Assembly: GCF_018406605.1 (NCBI RefSeq)
Contig: NZ_AP024545.1
Location: 558,001-622,000 of the forward strand
DNA: 64,000 bases
Origin: Noviluteimonas caseinilytica
GTDB taxonomy: Bacteria > Pseudomonadota > Gammaproteobacteria > Xanthomonadales > Xanthomonadaceae
Direction: 5' to 3'
Shown one piece after another: positions 52,202 to 60,281 of this stretch. The notes beneath the pieces are model-generated. The model was not told the DNA's origin. It made no database searches and saw nothing but the letters and a program-made list of their open reading frames with translations. The position numbers were made by a program, and so were the translations under genes. Each line of letters opens with the position of its first letter. Within the stretch, counting starts at the first letter, position 1.

Positions 52202-53212
52202 TCAGGCCACCTTCTTCCACTGCCCCAGCGCCGCCAGGCCGTTGTCGCGCGCACGCGCGAACACCGTCTGCTGCGCCTTGGCCACGTTGTTGACCAGGTC
52301 CTGCGACCAGATCTTCAGCGCGGCGGACTGCATCGCGCGGCCGTAGGAGAACGACAGCGGCCACGGGTGCGGGCCCATCTTGTTCATCGCGTCGAGGTGC
52401 GCGGTGGCGTCTTCGTCGCTCTGGCCGCCGGAGAGGAACACGATGCCCGGCAGGATCGCCGGCACGGCGGTCTTCAGGCACATCAGGGTGTTCTCGGCGA
52501 CGTCGTCGACCGACACGCGCTCGCCGCTCTTGTTGCCCGGCACGATCATCGATGCCTTGAGGATGGTGCCCTCGAGCATGACGTTCTGGTTGAACAGCGC
52601 GTCGAACAGCGAACGCAGCACGACTTCGGTGACTTCGTAGCAGGTCTGGATGTCGTGCGAGCCATCCATCAGCACTTCCGGCTCCACCATCGGCACCAGG
52701 CCCTGTTCCTGGCACAGCGCCGCGTAGCGCGCGAGCGCGTGCGAGTTGGCCTCGATGCAGGTGCCCGACGGGATGTCGTCGCCGATGTTGATCACCGCGC
52801 GCCACTTCGCGAAGCGGGCGCCGAGCTTGTAGTACTCCTCCAGGCGCGCGCGCAGGCCGTCGAGGCCTTCGGTGACGACTTCGCCCTGGAAGCCGGCCAG
52901 CGGCTGCGGGCCCTTGTCGACCTTGATGCCCGGGATGATGCCGTTGTCGGACATGTACTTCGCGAACGGCACGCCGGACTTGGTGGACTGGCGCAGCGTT
53001 TCGTCGAACAGGATGGCGCCGGAGATGTAGTCGCCGAGCTTCGGCGTGGTCAGCAGCATCTCGCGGTAGGCGCGGCGGTTCTCTTCGGTGTTCTCGATGC
53101 CCACGCCCTGGAAGCGCTTGGCGATGGTCGTGGTGGACTCATCGATCGCGATGATGCCCTTGCCGGCGGCCACCATGGCCTGTGCGGTTTCTGCAAGCTG
53201 TTCGATGCTCAT
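52202..53212 (-). CDS. Fructose-bisphosphate aldolase, class I
   Basis: 336 residues. Schiff-base lysine in GTILKASMIVPG, with AIDESTTTIAKRF at the N-terminus and FLSGGQSDEDATAHL. Class I (animal-type) aldolase, unlike the zinc class II enzyme of E. coli. It lies with pyk and pgk on the same strand, a glycolytic group. ATG at 53212. Confidence 0.95.
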   Translation of the reverse strand: MSIEQLAETAQAMVAAGKGIIAIDESTTTIAKRFQGVGIENTEENRRAYREMLLTTPKLGDYISGAILFDETLRQSTKSGVPFAKYMSDNGIIPGIKVDKGPQPLAGFQGEVVTEGLDGLRARLEEYYKLGARFAKWRAVINIGDDIPSGTCIEANSHALARYAALCQEQGLVPMVEPEVLMDGSHDIQTCYEVTEVVLRSLFDALFNQNVMLEGTILKASMIVPGNKSGERVSVDDVAENTLMCLKTAVPAILPGIVFLSGGQSDEDATAHLDAMNKMGPHPWPLSFSYGRAMQSAALKIWSQDLVNNVAKAQQTVFARARDNGLAALGQWKKVA

Positions 53213-53291
53213 TGGCGTCCTGGGGGCGATGGGAAAGGGCGCGATTATACGCCCCTCCCCCGCTCGGCCCGCCCCTGCAACGCCCCCCGCC

Positions 53292-53897
53292 TCAGCGGAT
53301 CGGCCGGCCCTGCGCCGCGCCGGGATCGTTGATCATCGCGCCCGACGAGACCCCCTGGCGCGCGGCCCGCTCCATGTCGCGGCGCGTGTGGTCGCGGTCG
53401 GTGGCGTCGTGCTTGGCGTTCTGGATCGCCGCGGCCAGGTCAGAGACCTGGCAGTGGGAACGCAGCGCGGCGATGTCCATCGCCTGCTTGCCCATGAAGT
53501 GCATCGTGGCCACGGTGACGGTGCGCTGCGGCTCGGTCACTTCCGGGCGCGGCTTGAACTTCCACTGCGCCAGCGCGCCGGCGCCGGCTTGCGCGAACGC
53601 GTCGAAATACCCCTTCGTCGTGCCGGCGTCCTCGGCGCTGCTCCATTCCTTCACCACGGCGAAGTCGGACGTCGTGCCGTCGGGCTTGATCGCATAGGCC
53701 ACCGCGACGCAGACGTTGTCGCCGCGCTCCTTGTAGGCAGCCGGATAGCCCGGCGCGGCGAGCTTGATCCCGTCGGCCAGCATCCACTGGTCGCGGATCC
53801 CGCCCTCGTTGACGATCCGGGTGCGGTCGCCGGCCTGTGCGGCGACGACGACGGTGCACAACGACAGCGCGAGCAAGGCAACGCGGGTGCGGGTCAT
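53292..53897 (-). CDS. Exported TonB-C-like domain protein (paralogue 1)
   Basis: 201 residues. Signal peptide ends AAQAGDRTR. The body resembles a lone TonB C-terminal domain: YPAAYKERGDNVCVAVAYAIKPDGTTSDFAVVKEWSS then AGALAQWKFKPRPE. No transmembrane anchor or proline arm, so it is a periplasmic stand-alone. C-terminal tail is charged. About 108 bases separate it from a paralogue upstream. Role unknown. Confidence 0.78.
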   Translation of the reverse strand: MTRTRVALLALSLCTVVVAAQAGDRTRIVNEGGIRDQWMLADGIKLAAPGYPAAYKERGDNVCVAVAYAIKPDGTTSDFAVVKEWSSAEDAGTTKGYFDAFAQAGAGALAQWKFKPRPEVTEPQRTVTVATMHFMGKQAMDIAALRSHCQVSDLAAAIQNAKHDATDRDHTRRDMERAARQGVSSGAMINDPGAAQGRPIR

Positions 53898-54005
53898 GGG
53901 GCGGCTCCTGGGCCTGGGTGCTTGGGGTGCGCGCCGATCCTAAGCGAACGGCCGCTTCCCGTGCATGTGCAAGCCGGTGAATGTCGGGCGCGGGGTGACG
54001 GCGCC

Positions 54006-54584
54006 TCAGCGCTGCATGCCGCCCGGGGCGTTGTCGCGCTGGTAGCCGCCGGCCGCCGGCGTCAGGTCCAGCGAGTCCAGCATCACGTTGCGACGCGCGC
54101 CGCTTTTCAGCTCCCGCAGGCGGGCCGCCAGGTCGGGCACGCTGCACCGCTGGCGCAGGTCGTTCCGCAGGCCGCGCATGCCGAACACGAACGTGCCGAC
54201 GGTGTAGACCTTCGTCGGCGCCGTCACTTCGGGCCGCGGCTTGAAGCGCCATTGCTTCAATGCGTCGGCGGCGGCCTCGGCGAAGGCGCTCCAGTAGCCG
54301 GGCGCGGGTTCGCTGGTGGCGCCGGCGCTGCTCCACGCCTTGACCAACGCGTAATCGGACGTGGTGCCGTCCGGATTCACGAGGTACCCCACGGCCACGC
54401 ACACCTCGTCGCCGCGGCGCACGAAGGCCTGGGGGTACGCGGGCGCGGCGAGCGTCACCCCGTCGGCCAGCATCCAGCGATCGCGGATGCCGCCTTCATT
54501 GGTCACGGGGATGCGGTTGGCCGCGCGCGCCGTGGTCGCGCACGCCAGGGCGCAGCAGAGAAGCAAGGGCAAGCGGCTGTCCAC
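54006..54584 (-). CDS. Exported TonB-C-like domain protein (paralogue 2)
   Basis: 192 residues from GTG 54584. The body aligns with the preceding gene product: NEGGIRDRWMLADGVTLAAPAYP and NPDGTTSDYALVKAWSS and QWRFKPRPEVTAPT are near-identical in pattern. Start is uncertain; ATG 54626 adds 14 residues, but GTG 54584 gives a signal peptide of the same length as the paralogue. The two are a tandem duplication that has since diverged. It is followed by pyk upstream on the same strand. Confidence 0.75.
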   Translation of the reverse strand: MDSRLPLLLCCALACATTARAANRIPVTNEGGIRDRWMLADGVTLAAPAYPQAFVRRGDEVCVAVGYLVNPDGTTSDYALVKAWSSAGATSEPAPGYWSAFAEAAADALKQWRFKPRPEVTAPTKVYTVGTFVFGMRGLRNDLRQRCSVPDLAARLRELKSGARRNVMLDSLDLTPAAGGYQRDNAPGGMQR

Positions 54585-54671
54585 GGCGCCGGAATACACC
54601 CACGGCAGCACGACCGCAACGACCATTGGTCGGCGCCGCGCAGGCGCCAATCCGGCCGCAGTGCAGCAATC

Positions 54672-56141
54672 TCAGAGGTCGCCGAGGCCCTCGGCGCGCC
54701 CGCCGGCGCCGACCTGCAGCAGGCGCAGCGTGTTGGTCGCGCCGTGGTGTTCCATGTGGTCGCCGCTGGTGAACATCACGCGGTCGCCCACGTCGAGGAA
54801 CCCGCGGTCGTACAGCAATTTCAACGCCTGCCGGGCGGCGTCGCGCGAGGCCATGCCGCGGCTGTCGAAATCCACCGGGAACACGTCGCGCATCATCGCC
54901 ATCCGCCGGCGCGCACCGTCGTAGCGCGACAGGCCGTAGATCGGCACCGAGGAACGGAAGCGCGACAGGAAGCGCGCGGTGCCGCCGGATTCGGTCATCG
55001 CCACGATCGCGCGCACGCCGATGTGCTCGGACAGGAACATCGCCGACATCGCGATCGCCTGGTCCACGCGCTCCAGGTTGCGCGGCGCCTTCTCGAAATC
55101 GGTGTCCATCTCGAACTGGCGCTCGGCGCCCAGGCAGATGCGCGTCATCGCTTCCACCGCCTTCACCGGATAGCTGCCGGCGGCGGTTTCCTGCGACAGC
55201 ATCACCGCATCGGTGCCGTCGATGACGGCGTTGGCGACGTCCAGCACTTCGGCGCGCGTGGGGATCGGGTTGTCGACCATCGACTGCAACATCTGCGTCG
55301 CCGTGATCACCACTTTGTTGCGCAGCAGCGACTCGCGGATGATCTTCTTCTGCAGGCCCGGCAGCTCGGCGTCGCCGATCTCCACGCCCAGGTCGCCGCG
55401 CGCGACCATCACCACGTCGCTGGCGTCCACGATCTCGGCCAGGTTTTCGATCGCTTCCGCGCGCTCGACCTTCGCCACCATCGCCGCTTCGCTGCCGGCG
55501 GCGCGCGCGATGGACCGCGCTTCTTCCATGTCGGCGGCGTTGCGGCAGAACGACACGGCGATGAAATCCGCATCGATCTGCGCGGCCACCTTGATGAGTT
55601 CGCGATCGCGATCGGTCAGCGCGCCGAGCGACAGGCCGCCGCCGAGGCGATTGAGGCCCTTGCGATCGGACAGCGCGCCATCGTTGAGCACGGTGGTGTG
55701 GATGCGTTCGCCGTCCACGTGCTCCACGCGCAGTTGCAGCAGGCCATCGTCGAGCAGCAGCGTGTCGCCGGGGCGCACGTCGTCGGGCAGGCCCAGATAG
55801 CTGATGCCCACTTCGCGCGCGGTGCCCGGCGCGGCGTCGGCGCGCGCGACCAGGTCGAAGGGATCGCCGGCCTTCAGGTACACCTTGCCTTCGGCGAAGC
55901 GCTCGATGCGCAGCTTCGGGCCGGGCAGGTCGGCGAGGATGCCTACCTCGACGTTGGCGCGCTGCGCGGCTTCGCGCACGGCCTGCGCGCGCGCCATCTG
56001 CCCGGCCGGATCGCCGTGCGAAAAGTTGAGGCGCACCACGTCCACGCCCGCCTGGATGAGCGCGTCGAGCACGCCGGGCGGATCGGTGGCGGGGCCGAGG
56101 GTGGCGACGATGCGGGTGCGGCGGCGTTGCGGCGTGGTCAT
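54672..56141 (-). CDS. pyk: Pyruvate kinase
   Basis: 489 residues. Glycolytic conversion of PEP to pyruvate with ATP formation. Motifs: RIVATLGPATD, VVRLNFSHGDP, the active-site stretch MVARGDLGVEIG and catalytic-lysine region AAMVAKVERAEAI, and TATQMLQSM. Full-length with a C-terminal domain ending in GDHMEHHGATNTLRLL. ATG 56141. Confidence 0.96.
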   Translation of the reverse strand: MTTPQRRRTRIVATLGPATDPPGVLDALIQAGVDVVRLNFSHGDPAGQMARAQAVREAAQRANVEVGILADLPGPKLRIERFAEGKVYLKAGDPFDLVARADAAPGTAREVGISYLGLPDDVRPGDTLLLDDGLLQLRVEHVDGERIHTTVLNDGALSDRKGLNRLGGGLSLGALTDRDRELIKVAAQIDADFIAVSFCRNAADMEEARSIARAAGSEAAMVAKVERAEAIENLAEIVDASDVVMVARGDLGVEIGDAELPGLQKKIIRESLLRNKVVITATQMLQSMVDNPIPTRAEVLDVANAVIDGTDAVMLSQETAAGSYPVKAVEAMTRICLGAERQFEMDTDFEKAPRNLERVDQAIAMSAMFLSEHIGVRAIVAMTESGGTARFLSRFRSSVPIYGLSRYDGARRRMAMMRDVFPVDFDSRGMASRDAARQALKLLYDRGFLDVGDRVMFTSGDHMEHHGATNTLRLLQVGAGGRAEGLGDL

Positions 56142-56195
56142 GGCAATCTGTTGTCCCGGTCTCCACGAAACCTAACACAGGGCCCGCGCGCGCCC

Positions 56196-56744
56196 ATGCC
56201 GCTGCATACGATTTCCGTCGACCAGGCCTTCGCCGCACTGCCGGGCTTCCCCGCGTTGCGCGGCGTGCGCACGCGCCTGCGCGCGCCGGTGGCGGAGGAT
56301 GCCGCGGCCGTGTTCGCGCTGTATGCGGATCCGCGCGTGATGCGCTACTGGCCGCGCGCGCCGATGGTGGAGCTGCGCGAAGCGCAACGCTGGATCGACG
56401 AAGTCCTGGCCTCGTTCGACGACCGCACGCGCATCGAATGGATCGTCACCGCGCGCGACGACGACCGCGCGCTGGGAACGTGCACGTTGTTCAACTTCGT
56501 CGGCCGCGCGCATGCCGCGTGGGTGGGTTACGCGCTGCATCCCGATGCCTGGGGACGCGGGCTTGCGCGCGACGCGGTGTCGCGCGCGCTGGCGTGGGGC
56601 CACGACACGCTGGGATTGCAGCGCTTCGACGCGAACGCCGACCCGCGCAACGATGCCTCCCTGCGCCTGCTGCGCGACCTCGGCTTCAAGCCCGGGGATT
56701 CGCCGCAACACCACTGGCGCGAACTCCCGCGCCAGGATCGCTGA
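56196..56744 (+). CDS. GNAT-family N-acetyltransferase (RimJ/RimL-like)
   Basis: 182 residues. Acetyl-CoA loop VGYALHPDAWGRGLARDAVSRAL; N-terminal substrate side TRLRAPVAEDAAAVFALYADPRVMRYWP. Resembles ribosomal-protein alanine acetyltransferases, but substrate is unknown. It sits between pyk and pgk, on the opposite strand, and its stop abuts the pgk stop at TGATCA. Confidence 0.88.
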   Translation: MPLHTISVDQAFAALPGFPALRGVRTRLRAPVAEDAAAVFALYADPRVMRYWPRAPMVELREAQRWIDEVLASFDDRTRIEWIVTARDDDRALGTCTLFNFVGRAHAAWVGYALHPDAWGRGLARDAVSRALAWGHDTLGLQRFDANADPRNDASLRLLRDLGFKPGDSPQHHWRELPRQDR

Positions 56745-57920
56745 TCAACCGCGCGCGTCGAGCGCAGCGACCGCCGGCAGCGTCTTGCCTTCGAGGAATT
56801 CGAGGAACGCGCCACCGCCCGTGGAGATGTAGCCCACGTCATCGGCGATGCCGTACTTGTCGACCGCGGCCAGCGTGTCGCCGCCGCCGGCGATCGAGAA
56901 CGCCTTCGACGCCGCGATCGCATGCGCCAATGCCTCGGTGCCTTTCCCGAACGCATCGAACTCGAACACGCCGACGGGCCCGTTCCACACCACGGTGCCC
57001 GCCTTCGCGATCAGCGCCGAATAGGCCTTCGCCGTCTCCGGGCCGATGTCGAGGATCAGGTCGTCCGCGCCCACCGCATCGATGCGCTTCACGGTGGCAG
57101 GCGCATCGGCCGCGAACGCGGGCGCGACCACCACGTCGGTCGGCAACGGAATCTCGGCACCACGCGCCTTCGCGTCCGCCATGATCTTGCGCGCCGTGTC
57201 GACGAGGTCGGCTTCGTACAACGACTTGCCGACGTCGTGGCCCAGCGCCGCGATGAACGTGTTGGCGATGCCGCCGCCGACGATCAGCTGGTCCACCTTG
57301 CCCACCAGCGAGCCCAGCAGTTCCAGCTTGGTCGACACCTTGCTGCCCGCGACGATCGCCAGCAGCGGACGCGCCGGCGTTTCCAGCGCGAGCGCGAGCG
57401 CATCGAGTTCGGCCATCAGCAACGGACCGCCCGCGGCGACCTTCGCGAACTTGATGACGCCATGCGTGGAGGCCTGCGCGCGATGCGCGGTGCCGAACGC
57501 GTCCATGACGAACACGTCGCACAGGCCCGCGTACTTCTTCGCGAGCGCTTCGTCATCCTTGCCCTCGCCCATGTTCATGCGGCAGTTCTCGAGCAGCACG
57601 ATCTGGCCGGGCTGCACGTCGAAATCGTCGCTGAGCCAGTCGCGCACCAGCGGCACGTCGCGGCCGAGGTGGTGCGCCAGGCGTTGCGCGACCGGCGCGA
57701 GCGAATCGGCCGCGCTCCACTGGCCTTCGGTCGGGCGGCCCAAGTGCGACATCACCATCACCGCGGCGCCCTGGTCCAGCGCGCGCACGAGCGTCGGCAG
57801 CGCGGCGAGGATGCGTTGCTCCGAGGTCACCTTGCCGTCCTTCACCGGCACGTTGAGATCCTCGCGGATCAGCACGCGCTTGCCGTGCAGGTCGAGGTCG
57901 GTCATGCGGAGGATGGCCAT
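56745..57920 (-). CDS. pgk: Phosphoglycerate kinase
   Basis: 391 residues. Motifs: KRVLIREDLNVPVKDG, MVMSHLGRPTEG, GGPLLMAELDAL, VAGSKVSTKLELL and the C-terminal nucleotide loop GGGDTLAAVDKYG. ATG 57920 gives the same head as E. coli (M-x-I-x-MTDLDL). Part of the pgk-pyk-fba group. Confidence 0.97.
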   Translation of the reverse strand: MAILRMTDLDLHGKRVLIREDLNVPVKDGKVTSEQRILAALPTLVRALDQGAAVMVMSHLGRPTEGQWSAADSLAPVAQRLAHHLGRDVPLVRDWLSDDFDVQPGQIVLLENCRMNMGEGKDDEALAKKYAGLCDVFVMDAFGTAHRAQASTHGVIKFAKVAAGGPLLMAELDALALALETPARPLLAIVAGSKVSTKLELLGSLVGKVDQLIVGGGIANTFIAALGHDVGKSLYEADLVDTARKIMADAKARGAEIPLPTDVVVAPAFAADAPATVKRIDAVGADDLILDIGPETAKAYSALIAKAGTVVWNGPVGVFEFDAFGKGTEALAHAIAASKAFSIAGGGDTLAAVDKYGIADDVGYISTGGGAFLEFLEGKTLPAVAALDARG

Positions 57921-57996
57921 CGGGCGGGCGCCTGGATGAAAAAGGGGCCCGGATTCTAGCCCGGCAGGCGTTGGCCCCGCATGCGCGGGGCCGGGG

Positions 57997-58488
57997 TCAG
58001 GCGGCTTGCGCGGCCTGCTGCAACGCGTCGTTGATCATCTGCTCGATGCGTTCCAGGTCCGGCAGCAGCGCCTGGTCCTGGTTGAGCAGCACGCGCGCGT
58101 GCACGCCGGTCGGCAGCGTGTCGCCGTCGGCGACGGCGTCTTCGACGAGCGTGTCGTGCGCCACCGTCACCAGGCGCGGGAAGCCCTGGGTCAGCAGCGC
58201 GAAGTACGGGAACTTGGCGTCGCCGCCGAGCGCCTTGAGCACGATCACCTTGCTGCCGAGGCCACCGGCTTCTTCGGCGATGGCGGCGAGCTTGGAGAAC
58301 GCGATCAGCGGCAACTGCCAACCGCGCCAGCGGATGCGGCCGAGCAGCCAGTCGGGCGTGCCTTCGACGGGTTCGGGATCGGCGTAGGACAGCACTTCGG
58401 CGATCGTCGCGTTCGGCAGCAGCAGGCGCGCGCCGGCGATCTGGATCAGCACGCCTCGGATGTCTTGATTGAGTTGGGGTGCGGACAT
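57997..58488 (-). CDS. CheW-like chemotaxis scaffold of the Chp cluster
   Basis: 163 residues. A single CheW domain: GVLIQIAGARLLLPNATIAEVL, then LLGRIRWRGWQLPLIAF and ALLTQGFPRLVTV. It would link receptors to the ChpA kinase. It is the last of the three minus-strand chemosensory genes here, 11 bases after the CheB-like gene. A short C-terminal helix (ALQQAAQAA) is alanine-rich. Confidence 0.9.
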   Translation of the reverse strand: MSAPQLNQDIRGVLIQIAGARLLLPNATIAEVLSYADPEPVEGTPDWLLGRIRWRGWQLPLIAFSKLAAIAEEAGGLGSKVIVLKALGGDAKFPYFALLTQGFPRLVTVAHDTLVEDAVADGDTLPTGVHARVLLNQDQALLPDLERIEQMINDALQQAAQAA

Positions 58489-58499
58489 CGTTGCGTTAC

Positions 58500-60281
58500 T
58501 CAGGCGGGCCAGCGCAGCAGCAGGCGGTTGACGAGGTCGTGCGGGGTGGAGGCTTCGCCACCGCGCGCGGTAAGGGCCATCGGCGCCGCAGCGTCGTAGC
58601 AGCCGTCGGGCGACTGGCCGGCGACCAGCGCGCCCTTCGCCGCATGCGCGAGCGCAGGATCGACCAACGCAGGATCGGCGCCGCTGAGCAGCAGCACGGC
58701 GCTGTCGGCCGGGGGCAGCGCGGCGAGCAACGTCGCATTCGACGCGAAGCGCAGGCCGTTGACGGATTCCAGCCCGAGTTCGGGCGGCACGATGTACACG
58801 TGCCCGGGCTCGAGCACCGTCGCGGCTTCGGCGAGCGTCACCGGCAGCGAGGCGGCGCGCGCCATCTGCTGCACGAGGCGATCGTAGCGGCCGCCGTCGA
58901 GGCGCTGGCTGATGAGCACGGGGCGCGCGAAGCCGGTCGGCAACGCGGTGAGGATCTGGCGCACTGCATCGGGTCCGCCGATGCCGGCGAGGATCAGCAC
59001 GGCGCCGCGCGACACCGCGGCTTCGTCGACCAGCGCGAGCGTGGCGATTTTTTCGTCGAGCGCATCCAGGTGCTGGCGGAACTGCGGCGCGGCGGCTTCG
59101 TCGATCGCCATCGGCGTGGCGACGTGCGGTTCGTCGGTGACGTCGGCGAGCGACAGCGACGAGAAGTCGAGCTTCGCCGGCCTGGCGGTGCTCGCCGCAG
59201 CGGCGGGCGCTTCGATCGGCGCGATGTCGAAGTCGAGGTTCGGCAGTTCCGCCGGCGCGGCGCGCACGGGCGCGACGGCTTCGAGCACGTCGGATTCGGT
59301 TTCGTTCGCGGCGTGCGCACCGAGGTCGCGCATCATCGCGTCGAAGTCGTGCGCCTCGCCTGCATCGTGGCGGAACGACGGGCGCGGCTGGTCCGACAGG
59401 CCTTCCTCGGCCTCGAAGTCCAGCGCGTTGACGTCGTCGGTGAACGCGATGCCGCCGAACGCCGGGGCGTCGGTGGGCGCGTGCTGCACGGTGTCGTGCA
59501 CCGGCAATTCGGCGAAGGTCATGTCGCCGAAGGAGATTTCGTCGAGCGCGGTCTCGCCGAAGGCGGGCTCGCTGGCGGGCGTTGCATCGGAAGACGATTG
59601 CGCCACCGAGTCGTCGAACGCGATGTCGTCGAGCGACACCGATTCCATCGACACCGCTTCCATCGACATGTCGGCGGACTGCAGGTCGTCGAGCGACAGC
59701 TCGTCCAGCGCCAGGCCGTCGAGTTCGACGCCTTCCATCACGATCTCGCCGCCCAGGTCGGCGTCGAAGGCCGGCAGTTCGAGCGCCGCTTCGCCGATCA
59801 CCGGCTCGCGCGGCACGTCGACGGCGACCGCATCGGCTTCCGCGGCGAACGTGGCGATATCGGCATCCGCGTGGCGCGCTTCCGGCGCTTCGGGACGCCC
59901 CGGCACCAGCAACGCATCGCTTTCGGGTTCGCGCCCCGGCGGCAGCACGTCGGCATGGCGATTCAACTTCGCGGACAGATGGCGCACCCAGCGCGCCGCA
60001 TCCCAGCCTTCGCGGCGCGCGGCCAGTTCGGCCTCGTCGAAGATCACGGCCAGCGACGGATCGGACAGCACTTCGTCGAACTTTTCCAGCGCGTCTTCCA
60101 CCGCCGGATCCAGCGCGATGAGGATCGTCTGCGCGCGCGCATCGGCGAGCGCGCTGGGTTCGATCATCGCGGGATCGGCTTCGAGCACGATTTCGCCGCC
60201 GGCTTCCTGCAACGCCGAACGCAGGCGTTCGCAGGCTTCACCGGGACGGGCCAGCAGCGCGACGCGACGGGACTCACCCAT
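58500..60281 (-). CDS. CheB-like protein of the Chp cluster, catalytic triad lost
   Basis: 593 residues, position and C-terminal fold of ChpB. Residues 1-115 resemble a degenerate receiver; 115-400 is a long acidic, low-complexity linker; 400-593 aligns with the CheB methylesterase domain. All three catalytic positions look changed: the Ser loop ASTGG reads AGIGG, QHMPP reads SQRLDGG, and the TGMGxDGA Asp region reads SGADPALV. It is therefore unlikely to demethylate receptors. ATG 60281 overlaps the chpA stop by eight bases. Confidence 0.85.
   Translation of the reverse strand: MGESRRVALLARPGEACERLRSALQEAGGEIVLEADPAMIEPSALADARAQTILIALDPAVEDALEKFDEVLSDPSLAVIFDEAELAARREGWDAARWVRHLSAKLNRHADVLPPGREPESDALLVPGRPEAPEARHADADIATFAAEADAVAVDVPREPVIGEAALELPAFDADLGGEIVMEGVELDGLALDELSLDDLQSADMSMEAVSMESVSLDDIAFDDSVAQSSSDATPASEPAFGETALDEISFGDMTFAELPVHDTVQHAPTDAPAFGGIAFTDDVNALDFEAEEGLSDQPRPSFRHDAGEAHDFDAMMRDLGAHAANETESDVLEAVAPVRAAPAELPNLDFDIAPIEAPAAAASTARPAKLDFSSLSLADVTDEPHVATPMAIDEAAAPQFRQHLDALDEKIATLALVDEAAVSRGAVLILAGIGGPDAVRQILTALPTGFARPVLISQRLDGGRYDRLVQQMARAASLPVTLAEAATVLEPGHVYIVPPELGLESVNGLRFASNATLLAALPPADSAVLLLSGADPALVDPALAHAAKGALVAGQSPDGCYDAAAPMALTARGGEASTPHDLVNRLLLRWPA

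Noticed and set aside
53088..56744. 1218-codon plus-strand open frame spanning pyk
   Set aside because: Only its last 182 residues (the GNAT at 56196-56744) are a real gene; the rest is antisense to pyk and the TonB-like genes.
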